Source: an uncultured bacterium
GTDB lineage: Bacteria > Actinomycetota > Coriobacteriia > Coriobacteriales > Coriobacteriaceae
Assembly: GCA_905215445.1 (NCBI GenBank)
Contig: CAJMPZ010000021.1
Location: forward strand, 1 to 33,358
DNA: 33,358 bases
Direction: 5' to 3'
In this document: piece by piece, positions 1 through 7,733 of the stretch
Position numbering within the stretch: the stretch's first letter is position 1
Layout of the letters: the number at the start of each line of letters is the position of its first letter
The notes under the pieces: model-generated
Databases searched by the model: none
The model's input: only the letters and a program-made list of their open reading frames with translations
What the model was told of the DNA's origin: nothing
Made by a program: the position numbers and the translations under genes

Positions 1-54
1 CGGCTCAGGGCGATATACGCCGTGATGCGCGACCGGGTGCCCTACCGGGAGTAG
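1..54 (+). CDS. C-terminal end of an IS110-like transposase (partial)
   Basis: The window opens inside a plus-strand reading frame that ends at TAG 52-54 and reads LRAIYAVMRDRVPYRE. A closing segment of the type LR-x-IYAV-x-R-x-x-x-PY is typical of the C-terminus of IS110/IS116/IS902-family transposases, which cut and join DNA through a DEDD/serine mechanism. Only 17 codons are visible, so catalytic residues lie outside the window. The sequence after the stop (TTGACAAAACTATAGG) is probably the right flank of the element; IS110 elements usually lack terminal inverted repeats. The family call rests on a short motif and is moderate at best. Confidence 0.45.
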   Translation, partial: RLRAIYAVMRDRVPYRE

Positions 55-83
55 CCCCGACGGTTGACAAAACTATAGGAACA

Positions 84-105
84 CCCAATGACTACCCAAT
101 GACTA
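84..105. repeat. Tandem 11-bp repeat beside the IS end
   Basis: CCCAATGACTA occurs twice back to back (84-94 and 95-105). It lies just after the partial transposase and before a GGAGTGTCCCC motif. No function is visible. It may be a replication-slippage or insertion scar. Confidence 0.7.
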
Positions 106-148
106 GGTGGAAAGGAGTGTCCCCATCTGCCGGCAGAAAAGGAACGTC

Positions 149-178
149 CCCAAGTGACGGGTTCCCAAGTGACGGGTT
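149..178. repeat. Tandem 15-bp repeat at the 3' end of the exporter operon
   Basis: CCCAAGTGACGGGTT is present twice without a gap (149-163 and 164-178). The second copy ends five bases before the stop codon of the minus-strand permease gene. A GGAACGTCCCC motif precedes it, and CTGCCGGCAG (127-136) is a perfect palindrome. No U-tract terminator is visible, so transcription termination of the exporter operon is unexplained here. Confidence 0.75.
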
Positions 179-182
179 GTGG

Positions 183-1388
183 TTAGGCGCGGGATTTGTT
201 GTAGGCGAGGGCTAGGCCTACGGCGGCGATGGCCGCGGCAAAGAGCACCGTGACGCCCAGGTCGCAGGCGATGTCGCCCAACACAGCAGACGTCAGGTCC
301 GAGGCAAGCGCCTTGCCGATCGCATCGTTCACCCAATACGTCGGCACAAAGTGCGCCGCCGTCTGCACGGCCGGACCCATCAGCGACAATGGCATCCAGG
401 CGCCGCCCAAAAACGTCATGAGCAAGCCGAGCAAGTTGCCCACACCGTTGAGCAACTCCTCGCGAGCGCCCAGGCTCGACAGCGTAAAGCCAACGGCCAG
501 CGGCGTGCACGCCAGGGCAAACGTTGCCGCCAGCGCCAGGCACACGCGACCCACGCCGACCTCGGCAACCGCGCTGGCAAAGCCCACGACGCCCATCATA
601 CTCGACACGAGCCAGATGCAGACGGTGAGCACGGCGGCGGCCGCGAACACAGCGAGCGAACGCTGGCGCTCAGAGACCGGGCTGGCATCCATGCGGCGCA
701 CGCGCTCGGGCTCGTTCATGCCCGAAAACACCAGTCCCACCGACACGATGACCGACGAGATGATCGCGTACGCGCCAAAGTTGAAGTACGACTCGAGCGT
801 GGTAGCAGCAGTCGAGTCGACCTTGACCTGCTCGATCTGGACCTCCGCGCGCTTTGCGGCCGCGTGCTCGGCGGCCCTTGCGACGTCACCGTTGGAGGCA
901 GCGGGTTCAAGCGCCGTCGCAGCGCCCGCGAGCGAGATCCAGCGCGAGGCCTCGGCGGACGAAAGCGCCGCCGCCATGGTGCCGGAACCATAGGTCACGT
1001 CGAGCTTGGGCAGGGCCTCCCCCGCACGGGCGGCTGCAACAAGATCGTCCTCAAACCCCTCCGGGATAAAGAACACGCAATCGGCACTGCCCTTGGCGCT
1101 GTTGCTCTTGGAGAGCGCGTCGGCAAGGTCGTATGTGTCGTCGCCGACGCCCGTGACCAGGTCAAAGCGTGAGCCCAGGTGCTTGGTAAGCGCCCGCGAA
1201 AGGTCGCTATTGTCGCGGTCGACCACGATCACGTTGGTGTCGTAGGGCTTGTACTCGGTAAGCTGCGACGAGTTCCAGCTCACCGAAGCCGCGATGAATA
1301 CGCCCATGAGCGAGATGAACACCGTATAGATGAGCAGGTAGAACGGGTGCGCCAGCGCCATGCGAAGCGCGGTCTTAAAGGTGCTCAT
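183..1388 (-). CDS. ABC-2 type transporter permease, second permease
   Basis: A 401-aa membrane component of an ABC exporter. The protein has one N-terminal membrane segment (about residues 12-35), a large extracytoplasmic domain (about 36-200) and roughly five further hydrophobic helices from about 205 to the end. This is the layout of ABC-2 permeases of the PF12698 kind. I chose ATG 1388 (MSTFKTAL) because GGAAGGAG lies five bases upstream; an in-frame ATG 15 bases earlier has no such site. The start overlaps the end of the upstream permease gene by 14 bases, so the two are translationally coupled and probably form a heterodimer served by the ATPase at 2572-3510. The substrate cannot be read from sequence. 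The divergent two-component system suggests a drug, peptide or envelope-stress exporter (inference). Confidence 0.85.
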   Translation of the reverse strand: MSTFKTALRMALAHPFYLLIYTVFISLMGVFIAASVSWNSSQLTEYKPYDTNVIVVDRDNSDLSRALTKHLGSRFDLVTGVGDDTYDLADALSKSNSAKGSADCVFFIPEGFEDDLVAAARAGEALPKLDVTYGSGTMAAALSSAEASRWISLAGAATALEPAASNGDVARAAEHAAAKRAEVQIEQVKVDSTAATTLESYFNFGAYAIISSVIVSVGLVFSGMNEPERVRRMDASPVSERQRSLAVFAAAAVLTVCIWLVSSMMGVVGFASAVAEVGVGRVCLALAATFALACTPLAVGFTLSSLGAREELLNGVGNLLGLLMTFLGGAWMPLSLMGPAVQTAAHFVPTYWVNDAIGKALASDLTSAVLGDIACDLGVTVLFAAAIAAVGLALAYNKSRA

Positions 1389-2562
1389 AGCGGCTCCTTC
1401 CAAAGATCAGCGTAGCGGCGGCGACAAACACCAGGGCCATCAGGACGAGCGCGCCGGCGCGAACAGCGAAGGGCCCCAGGTCCTCAAAGAAATACAGGCG
1501 ATTGAACATGTCGCAGATGAGCTTGACGGGGTTGAGCCAGCACTCGACCGGACAAGCGCGGGCGACGTCGTCGGCAAGCGCCATCGCCGGCTCGCCGTAG
1601 AGGCCGGCGAACAGGGCGCACGTGGTGGCAAAGCCCGTGAGGATGCCCGACTTGGATGCCTTGCCGCCCTTAACGGGAAGCGTGCCCACAAAAAGCCCCA
1701 GGCCCGTGGCGGCAAGCGCGGATGCAGCCCCGCCCAGCAGGCACAACCCCTCGCGCCCGCCAAAGTCGACGCCCACGACCAGGCGCACGTAGCCGATCGC
1801 AACCGCCATCGATGCAAAGGAAACCAGCCACGAGCCGACAAAAATGCCGGCCAGCGACGCCGTCTTGGAAAGACCGCCCACGCAGCGGCGCGCGCCGAGG
1901 CCGGACAGATTGGGCTGCAAATCGACGACGCTCAAGGCGGCAAACTCGGCAGACATCATTGCGACCAGGCCAAAAAGCGCGTAATAGTAGATGACCGTGC
2001 CATCGGGCGTGGCACGAGTCAGGCTCACGCGGCGGGTTCCGCCCTCGAGCGACAGGGCGCGCGCAACCGCCGCCGGATCGGCGAGCGCCGCCGGGTTGTC
2101 CTGGGCAATCTGGGACATGAGCTCGGCATTTTGCGTATACGAGCTTGCCACCGTTTCAAGGATGCTGCGGTCGGTAAGCACCGACGAGACGCGCGAGCTG
2201 TCGTAACTCGATAGCAGCGTGAGCCTGGGCGTGCCCGCGGCATCAACCGTATAGATGCCCGCGACCTCGCCGGCCTTGAGCGCTTTGCGCGCGACAGCCA
2301 AGTCTTCGTACTCGCTCACATCGAGCAGCTGATCGTCGCCTGCCTTGGCAAGCGAAGCTGCCACATCCTTAAAGGTCGAGGCATCCCAGGCCTCGTCCGC
2401 CACGACGGCAACCGGCACCGGGTCGACCGTGCCGTCGGAGCTGAGGTTCGCAAACATAAACATGAACATCGTGGAAAGCGCGATAGGAAAGAGAGCGCCC
2501 CAGACCCACGTGCTCGGCCGGCGCAGCAGCGTCTTGACCGTGGTGATGATGGTGTTGAACAT
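1375..2562 (-). CDS. ABC-2 type transporter permease, first permease
   Basis: A 395-aa integral membrane protein with the same plan as its downstream partner. It has a hydrophobic anchor at about residues 18-40 (contains MFMFMFANL), an extracytoplasmic domain of about 160 residues, then five to six hydrophobic helices in the C-terminal half. The start ATG 2562 follows a G-rich ribosome site (AGGGGGCGG) and lies nine bases after the ATPase stop codon. The last codons (SRYEHL, stop 1375) overlap the next gene. The pairing of two diverged permeases with one ATPase is usual for heterodimeric ABC-2 exporters (family knowledge). The substrate is unknown. Confidence 0.85.
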   Translation of the reverse strand: MFNTIITTVKTLLRRPSTWVWGALFPIALSTMFMFMFANLSSDGTVDPVPVAVVADEAWDASTFKDVAASLAKAGDDQLLDVSEYEDLAVARKALKAGEVAGIYTVDAAGTPRLTLLSSYDSSRVSSVLTDRSILETVASSYTQNAELMSQIAQDNPAALADPAAVARALSLEGGTRRVSLTRATPDGTVIYYYALFGLVAMMSAEFAALSVVDLQPNLSGLGARRCVGGLSKTASLAGIFVGSWLVSFASMAVAIGYVRLVVGVDFGGREGLCLLGGAASALAATGLGLFVGTLPVKGGKASKSGILTGFATTCALFAGLYGEPAMALADDVARACPVECWLNPVKLICDMFNRLYFFEDLGPFAVRAGALVLMALVFVAAATLIFGRSRYEHL

Positions 2563-2571
2563 GGCCGCCCC

Positions 2572-3510
2572 CTAGTCGCGCAGCTCGCGGCCGGTGATCT
2601 CGAGGAACACGTCGTTGAGGGTCGGCGGTTCGGAATAGATGCGGCCGAGTGGCACGTCATGCGAGCGCAGCGCATCGAGAATGTCCGTCAGGTTGCGCGG
2701 GCTCGCTTCGCACGAAAACGTGAGCTGTCCCGCCGTTGCCGAAAGGTCCAGAACGTGCGGCAGGCTTGCGACGGCACCGAGCGCCGCACTCGGAACCTCG
2801 CCGACCTCGATTACAATCTTCTCGCCCATCTGAATCATGCGCTTGAGCTCGTCGTTGGTGCCCTGCGCCAGCACGCGGCCGCCGTCCATGATCATGATGC
2901 GGCTGCAGATCTGCTCGACCTCCTCCATGTAATGGCTGGTATACACCACCGTGGCGCCCTCGTCGCGCAGGCGGCAGATGCCCTCCAGAATGGCGTTGCG
3001 GCTCTGCGGATCGACTGCCACTGTGGGCTCGTCAAAGAAGATGAGCTCAGGCTTGTGCGCGATGCCGCAGGCAATGTTGAGACGGCGTGCCAAGCCGCCC
3101 GAGAGCTTTCCGGGGCGAAACTTGGTAAAGTCGCCCAAGCCGACAAAGTCGATCGCCTCGTCCACCAGCGCGCGGCGGCGCTTGCGGTCGTTGACGTAGA
3201 GGCTGCAGAAATAGTCGATGTTTTCGCGCACGGTGAGCTCGTCAAACACCGCCACCTGCTGTGGCACCACGCCGACGCGACGCTTAAGGTCGTAGCGGGT
3301 GGGCGTCATGGGCTCGCCGAACAGCTCGATGGTGCCCTTGTCGTAAGCGAGCAGCTGCAGGATGCAGTTGATGGACGTGGTCTTGCCCGAGCCGTTGGGG
3401 CCCAGCAGGCCAAAGATCTCGCCAGGGGCAATACTCAGGTTAAAGTGGTCGAGCGCGATAAGATCGTCGTAGCGCTTGACGAGGTTTTCGACGTGGACGA
3501 TATCTGTCAT
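2572..3510 (-). CDS. ABC transporter ATP-binding protein
   Basis: A 312-aa cytoplasmic ATPase that should power the two permeases downstream. Visible motifs are Walker A GPNGSGKT (37-44), Q-loop Q84, ABC signature LSGGL (136-140, last residue L instead of the common Q), Walker B LIFFDEP with D160/E161, and switch histidine H193. About 100 residues follow the nucleotide-binding domain, as in DrrA/NatA-type exporter ATPases. I start at ATG 3510 (MTDIVHVENL) because AGAAGG lies upstream and the domain begins there. The longer in-frame extension to 3576 is arginine-rich, is not domain-like and runs into the promoter region. It is the first gene of the operon. Confidence 0.92.
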   Translation of the reverse strand: MTDIVHVENLVKRYDDLIALDHFNLSIAPGEIFGLLGPNGSGKTTSINCILQLLAYDKGTIELFGEPMTPTRYDLKRRVGVVPQQVAVFDELTVRENIDYFCSLYVNDRKRRRALVDEAIDFVGLGDFTKFRPGKLSGGLARRLNIACGIAHKPELIFFDEPTVAVDPQSRNAILEGICRLRDEGATVVYTSHYMEEVEQICSRIMIMDGGRVLAQGTNDELKRMIQMGEKIVIEVGEVPSAALGAVASLPHVLDLSATAGQLTFSCEASPRNLTDILDALRSHDVPLGRIYSEPPTLNDVFLEITGRELRD

Positions 3511-3685
3511 GAGGCGGCCCTTCTGTTGGTCGTGGCCCGGTACGATTGCATCATCGCAGGAGCGGACGGCGCGCACCAGTGAGCTTTGTCACGAGTGCGA
3601 GGGGGCAGAGGCGAAACCCCCGCTCGCGCGAGCGATCGACGCCGCTTTGCCGCGCGGGAGGAATGTCACAGTTGCGCAGGCGGTC

Positions 3686-3720
3686 CCTCCACCACGCGCG
3701 GCTTCGCGTACAATACTCGT
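3686..3720 (+). promoter_or_regulatory. Promoter for a leaderless kinase transcript
   Basis: TACAAT at 3709-3714 matches a strong -10 hexamer. Seven bases downstream is the A of the kinase ATG (3721), so transcription would start at or within a base of the start codon. No Shine-Dalgarno sequence lies between. The -35 region (about 3686-3691) is poor, so an activator may help. Confidence 0.5.
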
Positions 3721-4866
3721 ATGAACAGGCTTTTCGACAAATCGATCGTGCTGGCGTGCTGTATTGCGGCCGCCATGGGTCTTGCCGTGGACGCTCGTCT
3801 GGTTGTGGCGTTTTGCCTTGGCGTTATTGCCACCTCGCTGGCTGAGCTCGCGCAGGGGAAAAGCGCCCGGCGCGCGAGCGAGACCGCGAGCTGCGCCTAC
3901 ATCATCGCGGCTGTCTTCGTGCCGCCGTTTGTGCCGTTTGCACCCCTCGCCCTCTATGACATCGCGCGACGCGTGCGCCGCGAGTACGCCTGGGTCACGC
4001 TGGGCATTGGCGTCGCCTTTGTCTTTGCGCTCGTCGCGGACCTTCGCACCAACGCGCTTACCGCCCGAACGCTCCTGCCGACCGCCATCCTTTCGGTTGC
4101 CGCCACCTTGCTATCGCTACGTACCGCCCAGTTGGAGCGCGAGCAGCAGCGCATGCGCCGTACCCGTGACGAGCTGCAGGAACGAGCCCTCGCGCTCGAA
4201 GCGCGCAACCGCGATCTTGCCGATCGCCAGGACTACGAAGTCGAGCTCGCGACGCTCGCCGAGCGCGCCCGCATCGCGCGCGAGATCCACGATAACGTCG
4301 GACACCAGCTCACGCGCGCCTCGCTGCAGACCGAGGCCCTGCGCATAGTCCACGCCGATGAACCCGGCGTCGCCGCCGATTTCGCCGACGTCAAGCACAC
4401 CGTTGACGAGGCGCTCCAGCTTGTGCGCACCAGCGTCCACGCGCTCAACGACAACGCCGTCGACCTTTCCGTGCAGCTCGAACGCATTGTTGAAGGCGCG
4501 CGCTCGGACGGCGGTCCGCAGATTGAGCTTGAAGTTTTGGCCGAGCATGCGCCCGCAAACGTCGCCAACTGCTTTGCGGCGGTCCTGCGCGAGGCGCTCT
4601 CCAACACCATGCGCCACGCCCGCGCGCAAAACGTTGCTGTGCGATGCTTGGAGCATCCATCGTTTTACCAGCTCATCGTCACCGATGATGGCACGGGCGG
4701 GGTCCAAGCAAGCGGCCGCGGCGCCGCGGAGGGCATGGGGCTCGCCTCCATGCGCGAGCGCGTCGAGGCGCTTGGCGGCACTTTCACCGCCGGCCCGCGT
4801 GCCGGCGCCGGCGGCTGGCGTGTGTTTGCCACCGTTCCCAAACCGCAAGGAGATGAGGGCCGATGA
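3721..4866 (+). CDS. NarL-family sensor histidine kinase
   Basis: A 381-aa membrane sensor kinase. About five hydrophobic helices (near 8-25, 28-45, 57-75, 91-107, 117-132) are joined by a charged coiled coil (about 133-180) to a HisKA_3 dimerisation domain and a HATPase. The H-box is REIHDNVGHQLT with phospho-acceptor His190. The N-box is EALSN with E291/N295. A DDGTGG loop and GMGLASMRERVEALGG close the ATP site. I place the start at ATG 3721 (MNRLFDKS) because membrane segments begin there; the in-frame extension to 3586 is arginine-rich and overlaps the -10 box. It overlaps the response regulator by ATGA. No periplasmic sensor domain is large enough to see, so it probably senses within or at the membrane, and it likely controls the divergent exporter (inference). 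Confidence 0.92.
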   Translation: MNRLFDKSIVLACCIAAAMGLAVDARLVVAFCLGVIATSLAELAQGKSARRASETASCAYIIAAVFVPPFVPFAPLALYDIARRVRREYAWVTLGIGVAFVFALVADLRTNALTARTLLPTAILSVAATLLSLRTAQLEREQQRMRRTRDELQERALALEARNRDLADRQDYEVELATLAERARIAREIHDNVGHQLTRASLQTEALRIVHADEPGVAADFADVKHTVDEALQLVRTSVHALNDNAVDLSVQLERIVEGARSDGGPQIELEVLAEHAPANVANCFAAVLREALSNTMRHARAQNVAVRCLEHPSFYQLIVTDDGTGGVQASGRGAAEGMGLASMRERVEALGGTFTAGPRAGAGGWRVFATVPKPQGDEGR

Positions 4867-5507
4867 GGCTCATTGTTGTCGACGACGACCGCTTGGTGGT
4901 CGATTCGCTCAAGATTATCCTGGGCGCCCAGCCGCAGATCGAGGTGGTGGGCGCCGGCGCCAACGGCGACGATGCGGTGGCGCTCTACGCTGAGCACACG
5001 CCCGACATCGCGCTGCTCGACATTCAGATGCCGGGGCGCGACGGACTTTCGGCGGCACGCGAGATCCTTGAGCGCGACCCTGCGGCGCGCGTGGTGTTTC
5101 TGACGACATTCTCGGATGACGAGTACATTGTGTCGGCGCTTAAACTGGGCGCCCGCGGCTATCTGATCAAAACCGATGTCTCCGCCATTCCACCGGCGTT
5201 GGCGCAGGTCATGGACGGTAAACGCGTGCTCGAGGGTAAGGCGATCGAGGATGTCGACTTTGATGGGGCGGACGCTGAAGCCGGTGCGACCCGCCGGCCC
5301 GCGGCCTTTGCCGGTCTGACCGACCGCGAGTTCGAAGTCGCCGAGCTCATCGCCCGCGGTCTCGACAACAGGGAGATCGCCGCCACAGCCTACATGGGCG
5401 AAGGCACCGTGCGCAACCACATCAGCTCGATCCTGGCCAAAATGGACCTGCGCAACCGTACGCAGATCGCCATCGCCTACCTGCGAGGGCAGTTGCCCGA
5501 AGATTGA
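4863..5507 (+). CDS. NarL/LuxR-type response regulator
   Basis: A 214-aa DNA-binding regulator and cognate partner of the kinase. The receiver domain (1-120) has the acidic triad VDDD (D7-D9), phospho-acceptor D53 in LLDIQMPG, the T/S position in FLTTF and K in YLIKTD. The C-terminal LuxR helix-turn-helix begins at LTDREFEVAELIARG and includes NREIAATAYMGEGTVRNHISSIL. The start codon overlaps the kinase stop in ATGA, and AAGGAG lies about ten bases upstream inside the kinase gene. The length is normal for the family. No terminator is obvious after the stop; the next 780 bases hold a palindrome array rather than a gene. Confidence 0.95.
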   Translation: MRLIVVDDDRLVVDSLKIILGAQPQIEVVGAGANGDDAVALYAEHTPDIALLDIQMPGRDGLSAAREILERDPAARVVFLTTFSDDEYIVSALKLGARGYLIKTDVSAIPPALAQVMDGKRVLEGKAIEDVDFDGADAEAGATRRPAAFAGLTDREFEVAELIARGLDNREIAATAYMGEGTVRNHISSILAKMDLRNRTQIAIAYLRGQLPED

Positions 5508-5553
5508 CCGCCCCGGCAGAGTAAAATGGCTGTTACCGATTTAATGCCATTTC

Positions 5554-5705
5554 AAAACTATGTCGGTTTACTACGATGAATCGCCCACCTTCGATCACGG
5601 CAAATTGAGCGCTTGCAAAACCGCAGGTAGAACGCTTGCGATATTTAGAAAAATGCAGTCATGGTCGGGAATGTCGAATTCGTCGTAGTAAACCGGCATA
5701 GTTTT
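5554..5705. repeat. Palindromic unit 1
   Basis: The 27-nt arms are at 5554-5580 (AAAACTATGTCGGTTTACTA and on) and 5679-5705; 25 of 27 positions pair. The core contains AAAACCGCAGGTAGAACGC, in the opposite orientation to unit 2. Confidence 0.8.
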
Positions 5706-5797
5706 GTTCGGTCGGCCCTGCACGAGCGCCTCCGCAAGGCTCGCGGGACCAAAATGATCTGCTTTCTTCCGCCCGCGGAGATCGGCTGACGGCGCTC

Positions 5798-5957
5798 GCC
5801 ACGAAATGGGCCCATCTACTACGTTTGACTCGATACCCCCGACCATAACCGCTATTCATGAAAAATCGCAGGCGTTCTACCTGCGGTTTTCATTTCGCAT
5901 TGCTTGCCGTGGTCGAGGGCTGCCGCCTAAACGTAGTAGATGGGCCCATTTCGTGGC
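5798..5957. repeat. Palindromic unit 2, perfect 29-bp arms
   Basis: The arms at 5798-5826 and 5929-5957 are perfect reverse complements over 29 bases (key part TGGGCCCATCTACTACG). The core contains CGCAGGCGTTCTACCTGCGG, itself a short hairpin. The arm sequence differs from units 1 and 3 although pairing is complete. Confidence 0.85.
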
Positions 5958-6051
5958 AGACGAGTCACGCGATAGCCCTCGCGAGGCCAAAATAGTCCGT
6001 TTTCCTCCGTCCACGGGAGTTAAAGGGCTGTTACGGATATGCTACCATTCC

Positions 6052-6203
6052 AAAACTACGCCGGATTACGGAGCTAAAGTCGGAGCCCTCATCCATACCC
6101 CCTATTTTTGAAAAACAACAGGCTATCTACCTGCGGGTTTGTTTTTGCGATTTTCTGTATGGTCGGAGGTTCGCTATCCAGTCCCGTAATCCGGCATAGT
6201 TTT
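6052..6203. repeat. Palindromic unit 3
   Basis: The 21-nt arms at 6052-6072 (AAAACTACGCCGGATTACGG) and 6183-6203 pair except at two positions. The core AACAGGCTATCTACCTGCGG has its own CAGG/CCTG stem. Confidence 0.8.
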
Positions 6204-6235
6204 GTTCGCAGCGGCACAACCGCGCGCTCACGCGC

Positions 6236-6269
6236 GGGGCCGGCGGGGCATTTTTGCCCCGCCGGCCCC
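6236..6269 (-). terminator. GC-rich hairpin at the end of the ech operon
   Basis: GGGGCCGGCGGGGC (6236-6249) pairs perfectly with 6256-6269, a 14-bp stem around a six-base ATTTTT loop. It lies 21 bases past the last ech stop codon. It lacks the usual U-tract after the stem on either strand, so it may act as a bidirectional or Rho-assisted terminator or as a 3' stabiliser. Confidence 0.55.
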
Positions 6270-6290
6270 TATTCCAGTTCTACCCCTGCG

Positions 6291-6632
6291 CTACTCCGGC
6301 TTGGTTTCTACTGTGGGAGTCTTGTCCGCTGCGACTGGGGTGCGGGCGGTGTCCATAGTCAGGCAGTGCTTGGGGCAGCTCTCGATGCACTCACCGCACA
6401 CCACGCAGGCATACGGGTCGATCGACCACGTTCCACCCTTGCGATCGACTGCGAGCGCGCCCGCCGGACAGCGACGCGCACACATGCCGCAGCAGATGCA
6501 CGCGTCCATGTCGTTGACGATATGCCCGCGCAAGCGCTCGGGTGCCGCGAGCTTCTCCTGCGGATAGCACACCGTTACCGGCTGCTTGACCATAGAGCCC
6601 AAGGCCGTCTTGGCAAATGTCAGCAAACTCAT
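6291..6632 (-). CDS. echF: Ech hydrogenase ferredoxin-like subunit EchF
   Basis: A 113-aa iron-sulfur subunit with two [4Fe-4S] motifs, CICCGMCARRCP and CVVCGECIESCP. It should pass electrons from reduced ferredoxin towards the proximal cluster in EchC and the Ni-Fe site in EchE. It matches the NuoI/HyfH/EchF family in length and motif spacing. The C-terminal 20 residues (TARTPVAADKTPTVETKPE) are a low-complexity tail outside the family core. It is the last gene of the operon. Seven bases separate it from echE, with GGAAAGG upstream of ATG 6632. Confidence 0.88.
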   Translation of the reverse strand: MSLLTFAKTALGSMVKQPVTVCYPQEKLAAPERLRGHIVNDMDACICCGMCARRCPAGALAVDRKGGTWSIDPYACVVCGECIESCPKHCLTMDTARTPVAADKTPTVETKPE

Positions 6633-6639
6633 GCCGCGC

Positions 6640-7728
6640 CTACCTTTCCGTGCAGCTAATGCAGGGGTCGATGGTCAGGATAATCATGGGCACGTTGGCA
6701 AGGAGCACGCCCTGCAGCGCATGTGTCAGACCCGCCAGGTTCTGCGACGTCGGCGTGCGCACGCGGAAGCGGTCCAGGTTCTTGGTGCCGTTACCGCGCA
6801 CATAGTAATACGCCTCGCCGCGCGGCTGCTCAATCACAACCTCGCCGCGTGTGCCGTCGGCCGGCGTAAGCTTGGTGCGCCCGCCGATCCCGTCGTGCGG
6901 AATCTTGCCCACAAGCTCCTTAATGATGTCCATGGCCTGCGTGACCTCGGCACAGCGCACCTGGCAGCGGGCATAGCAATCGCCATCGGTGGCGACAACC
7001 GGCTCAAACGCAGCCAGGTCCGCATAGGCACCGTCGCTAAACATGCGCACGTCGTAGTCCACGCCCGAGGCGCGCCCAAACGGGCCGACCATCGACAGAT
7101 CCAGCGCGTCCTTCTTGCTGATCACGCCCACGCCATGCAGGCGCTCGCCACAGCTGACGTCGTCCAAAAACGTATGCACCAGGGCCTCGTAGTCGGGACG
7201 CATGGCATCGAGCGTCTGGACAATGCCAGCCAGCTCGGAGTCCTCAATGTCGTGCTTTAGGCCGCCGATCTCGTTAATCGAAAGGATCACGCGGCCACCG
7301 CACGTGCTCTCGAAGATCTTGAGAATCTGCTCGCGCAGGGTCCACGACCGATAGAACAGCGCCTCGAAGCCAAAGGCATCGGCGAGCAGGCCCAGCCACA
7401 GCAGGTGCGAGTGGATGCGCGAAAGCTCGTGCAAAATAGTGCGGATATACTGCACGCGGCCGGGCACCTCGATGTCGAGCATGCGCTCGCAGGCGCTGGC
7501 ATAGCCGTAGCTGTGGCCCACGGCGCAAATGCCGCAGATGCGCTCGGCGATGTAGCCAAACTGGTGCATGTCGCGCTTTTCGGTGAGCTTCTCGAGTCCG
7601 CGGTGCACAAAGCCGATCTGCGGAATTGCCTCGATGACGCGGTCGTCCTCGATCACCAGGTCCAGATGAAGCGGCTCGGGCAGCACCGGGTGCTGCGGGC
7701 CAAACGGAATTACGGAGCGATGAGCCAT
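6640..7728 (-). CDS. echE: Ech [NiFe] hydrogenase large (catalytic) subunit EchE
   Basis: A 362-aa catalytic subunit of a group 4 membrane-bound [NiFe] hydrogenase, which reduces protons to H2. Both metal-binding motifs are intact: RICGICAVGHSYGY near the N-terminus (C65, C68) and DPCISCTER at the very end (C356, C359). The four cysteines separate it from complex I subunit NuoD, which lacks them. The protein stops directly at the arginine after the last CxxC motif, so the C-terminal extension that a maturation protease normally removes is absent. The start ATG 7728 has AAGGAGG about ten bases upstream, inside the end of echD, and only five bases separate the genes. No hyp maturation genes are in the window. 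Confidence 0.93.
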   Translation of the reverse strand: MAHRSVIPFGPQHPVLPEPLHLDLVIEDDRVIEAIPQIGFVHRGLEKLTEKRDMHQFGYIAERICGICAVGHSYGYASACERMLDIEVPGRVQYIRTILHELSRIHSHLLWLGLLADAFGFEALFYRSWTLREQILKIFESTCGGRVILSINEIGGLKHDIEDSELAGIVQTLDAMRPDYEALVHTFLDDVSCGERLHGVGVISKKDALDLSMVGPFGRASGVDYDVRMFSDGAYADLAAFEPVVATDGDCYARCQVRCAEVTQAMDIIKELVGKIPHDGIGGRTKLTPADGTRGEVVIEQPRGEAYYYVRGNGTKNLDRFRVRTPTSQNLAGLTHALQGVLLANVPMIILTIDPCISCTER

Positions 7729-7733
7729 GGACC

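Larger units (their letters stand above)
5520..6203. repeat. Tandem array of three palindromic intergenic units
   Basis: This gene-free stretch holds three related ~150-bp palindromic units starting at 5554, 5798 and 6052 (spacing 244 and 254). The flank before unit 1 (5520-5557) closely matches the flank before unit 3 (6019-6055). The link between units 1 and 2 (about 5730-5780, containing ACCAAAATGATCTG) resembles that between units 2 and 3 (about 5980-6025, GCCAAAATAGTCCG). Each unit has outer inverted arms and an inner core related to CTACCTGCGG. Short reading frames across it follow the palindromes and are not believed to be genes. Confidence 0.8.

Noticed and set aside
5806..6659. Two plus-strand frames and short minus frames between the regulator and ech
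   Set aside because: They run through the palindromic units and antisense to echF, with no ribosome sites or recognisable domains.
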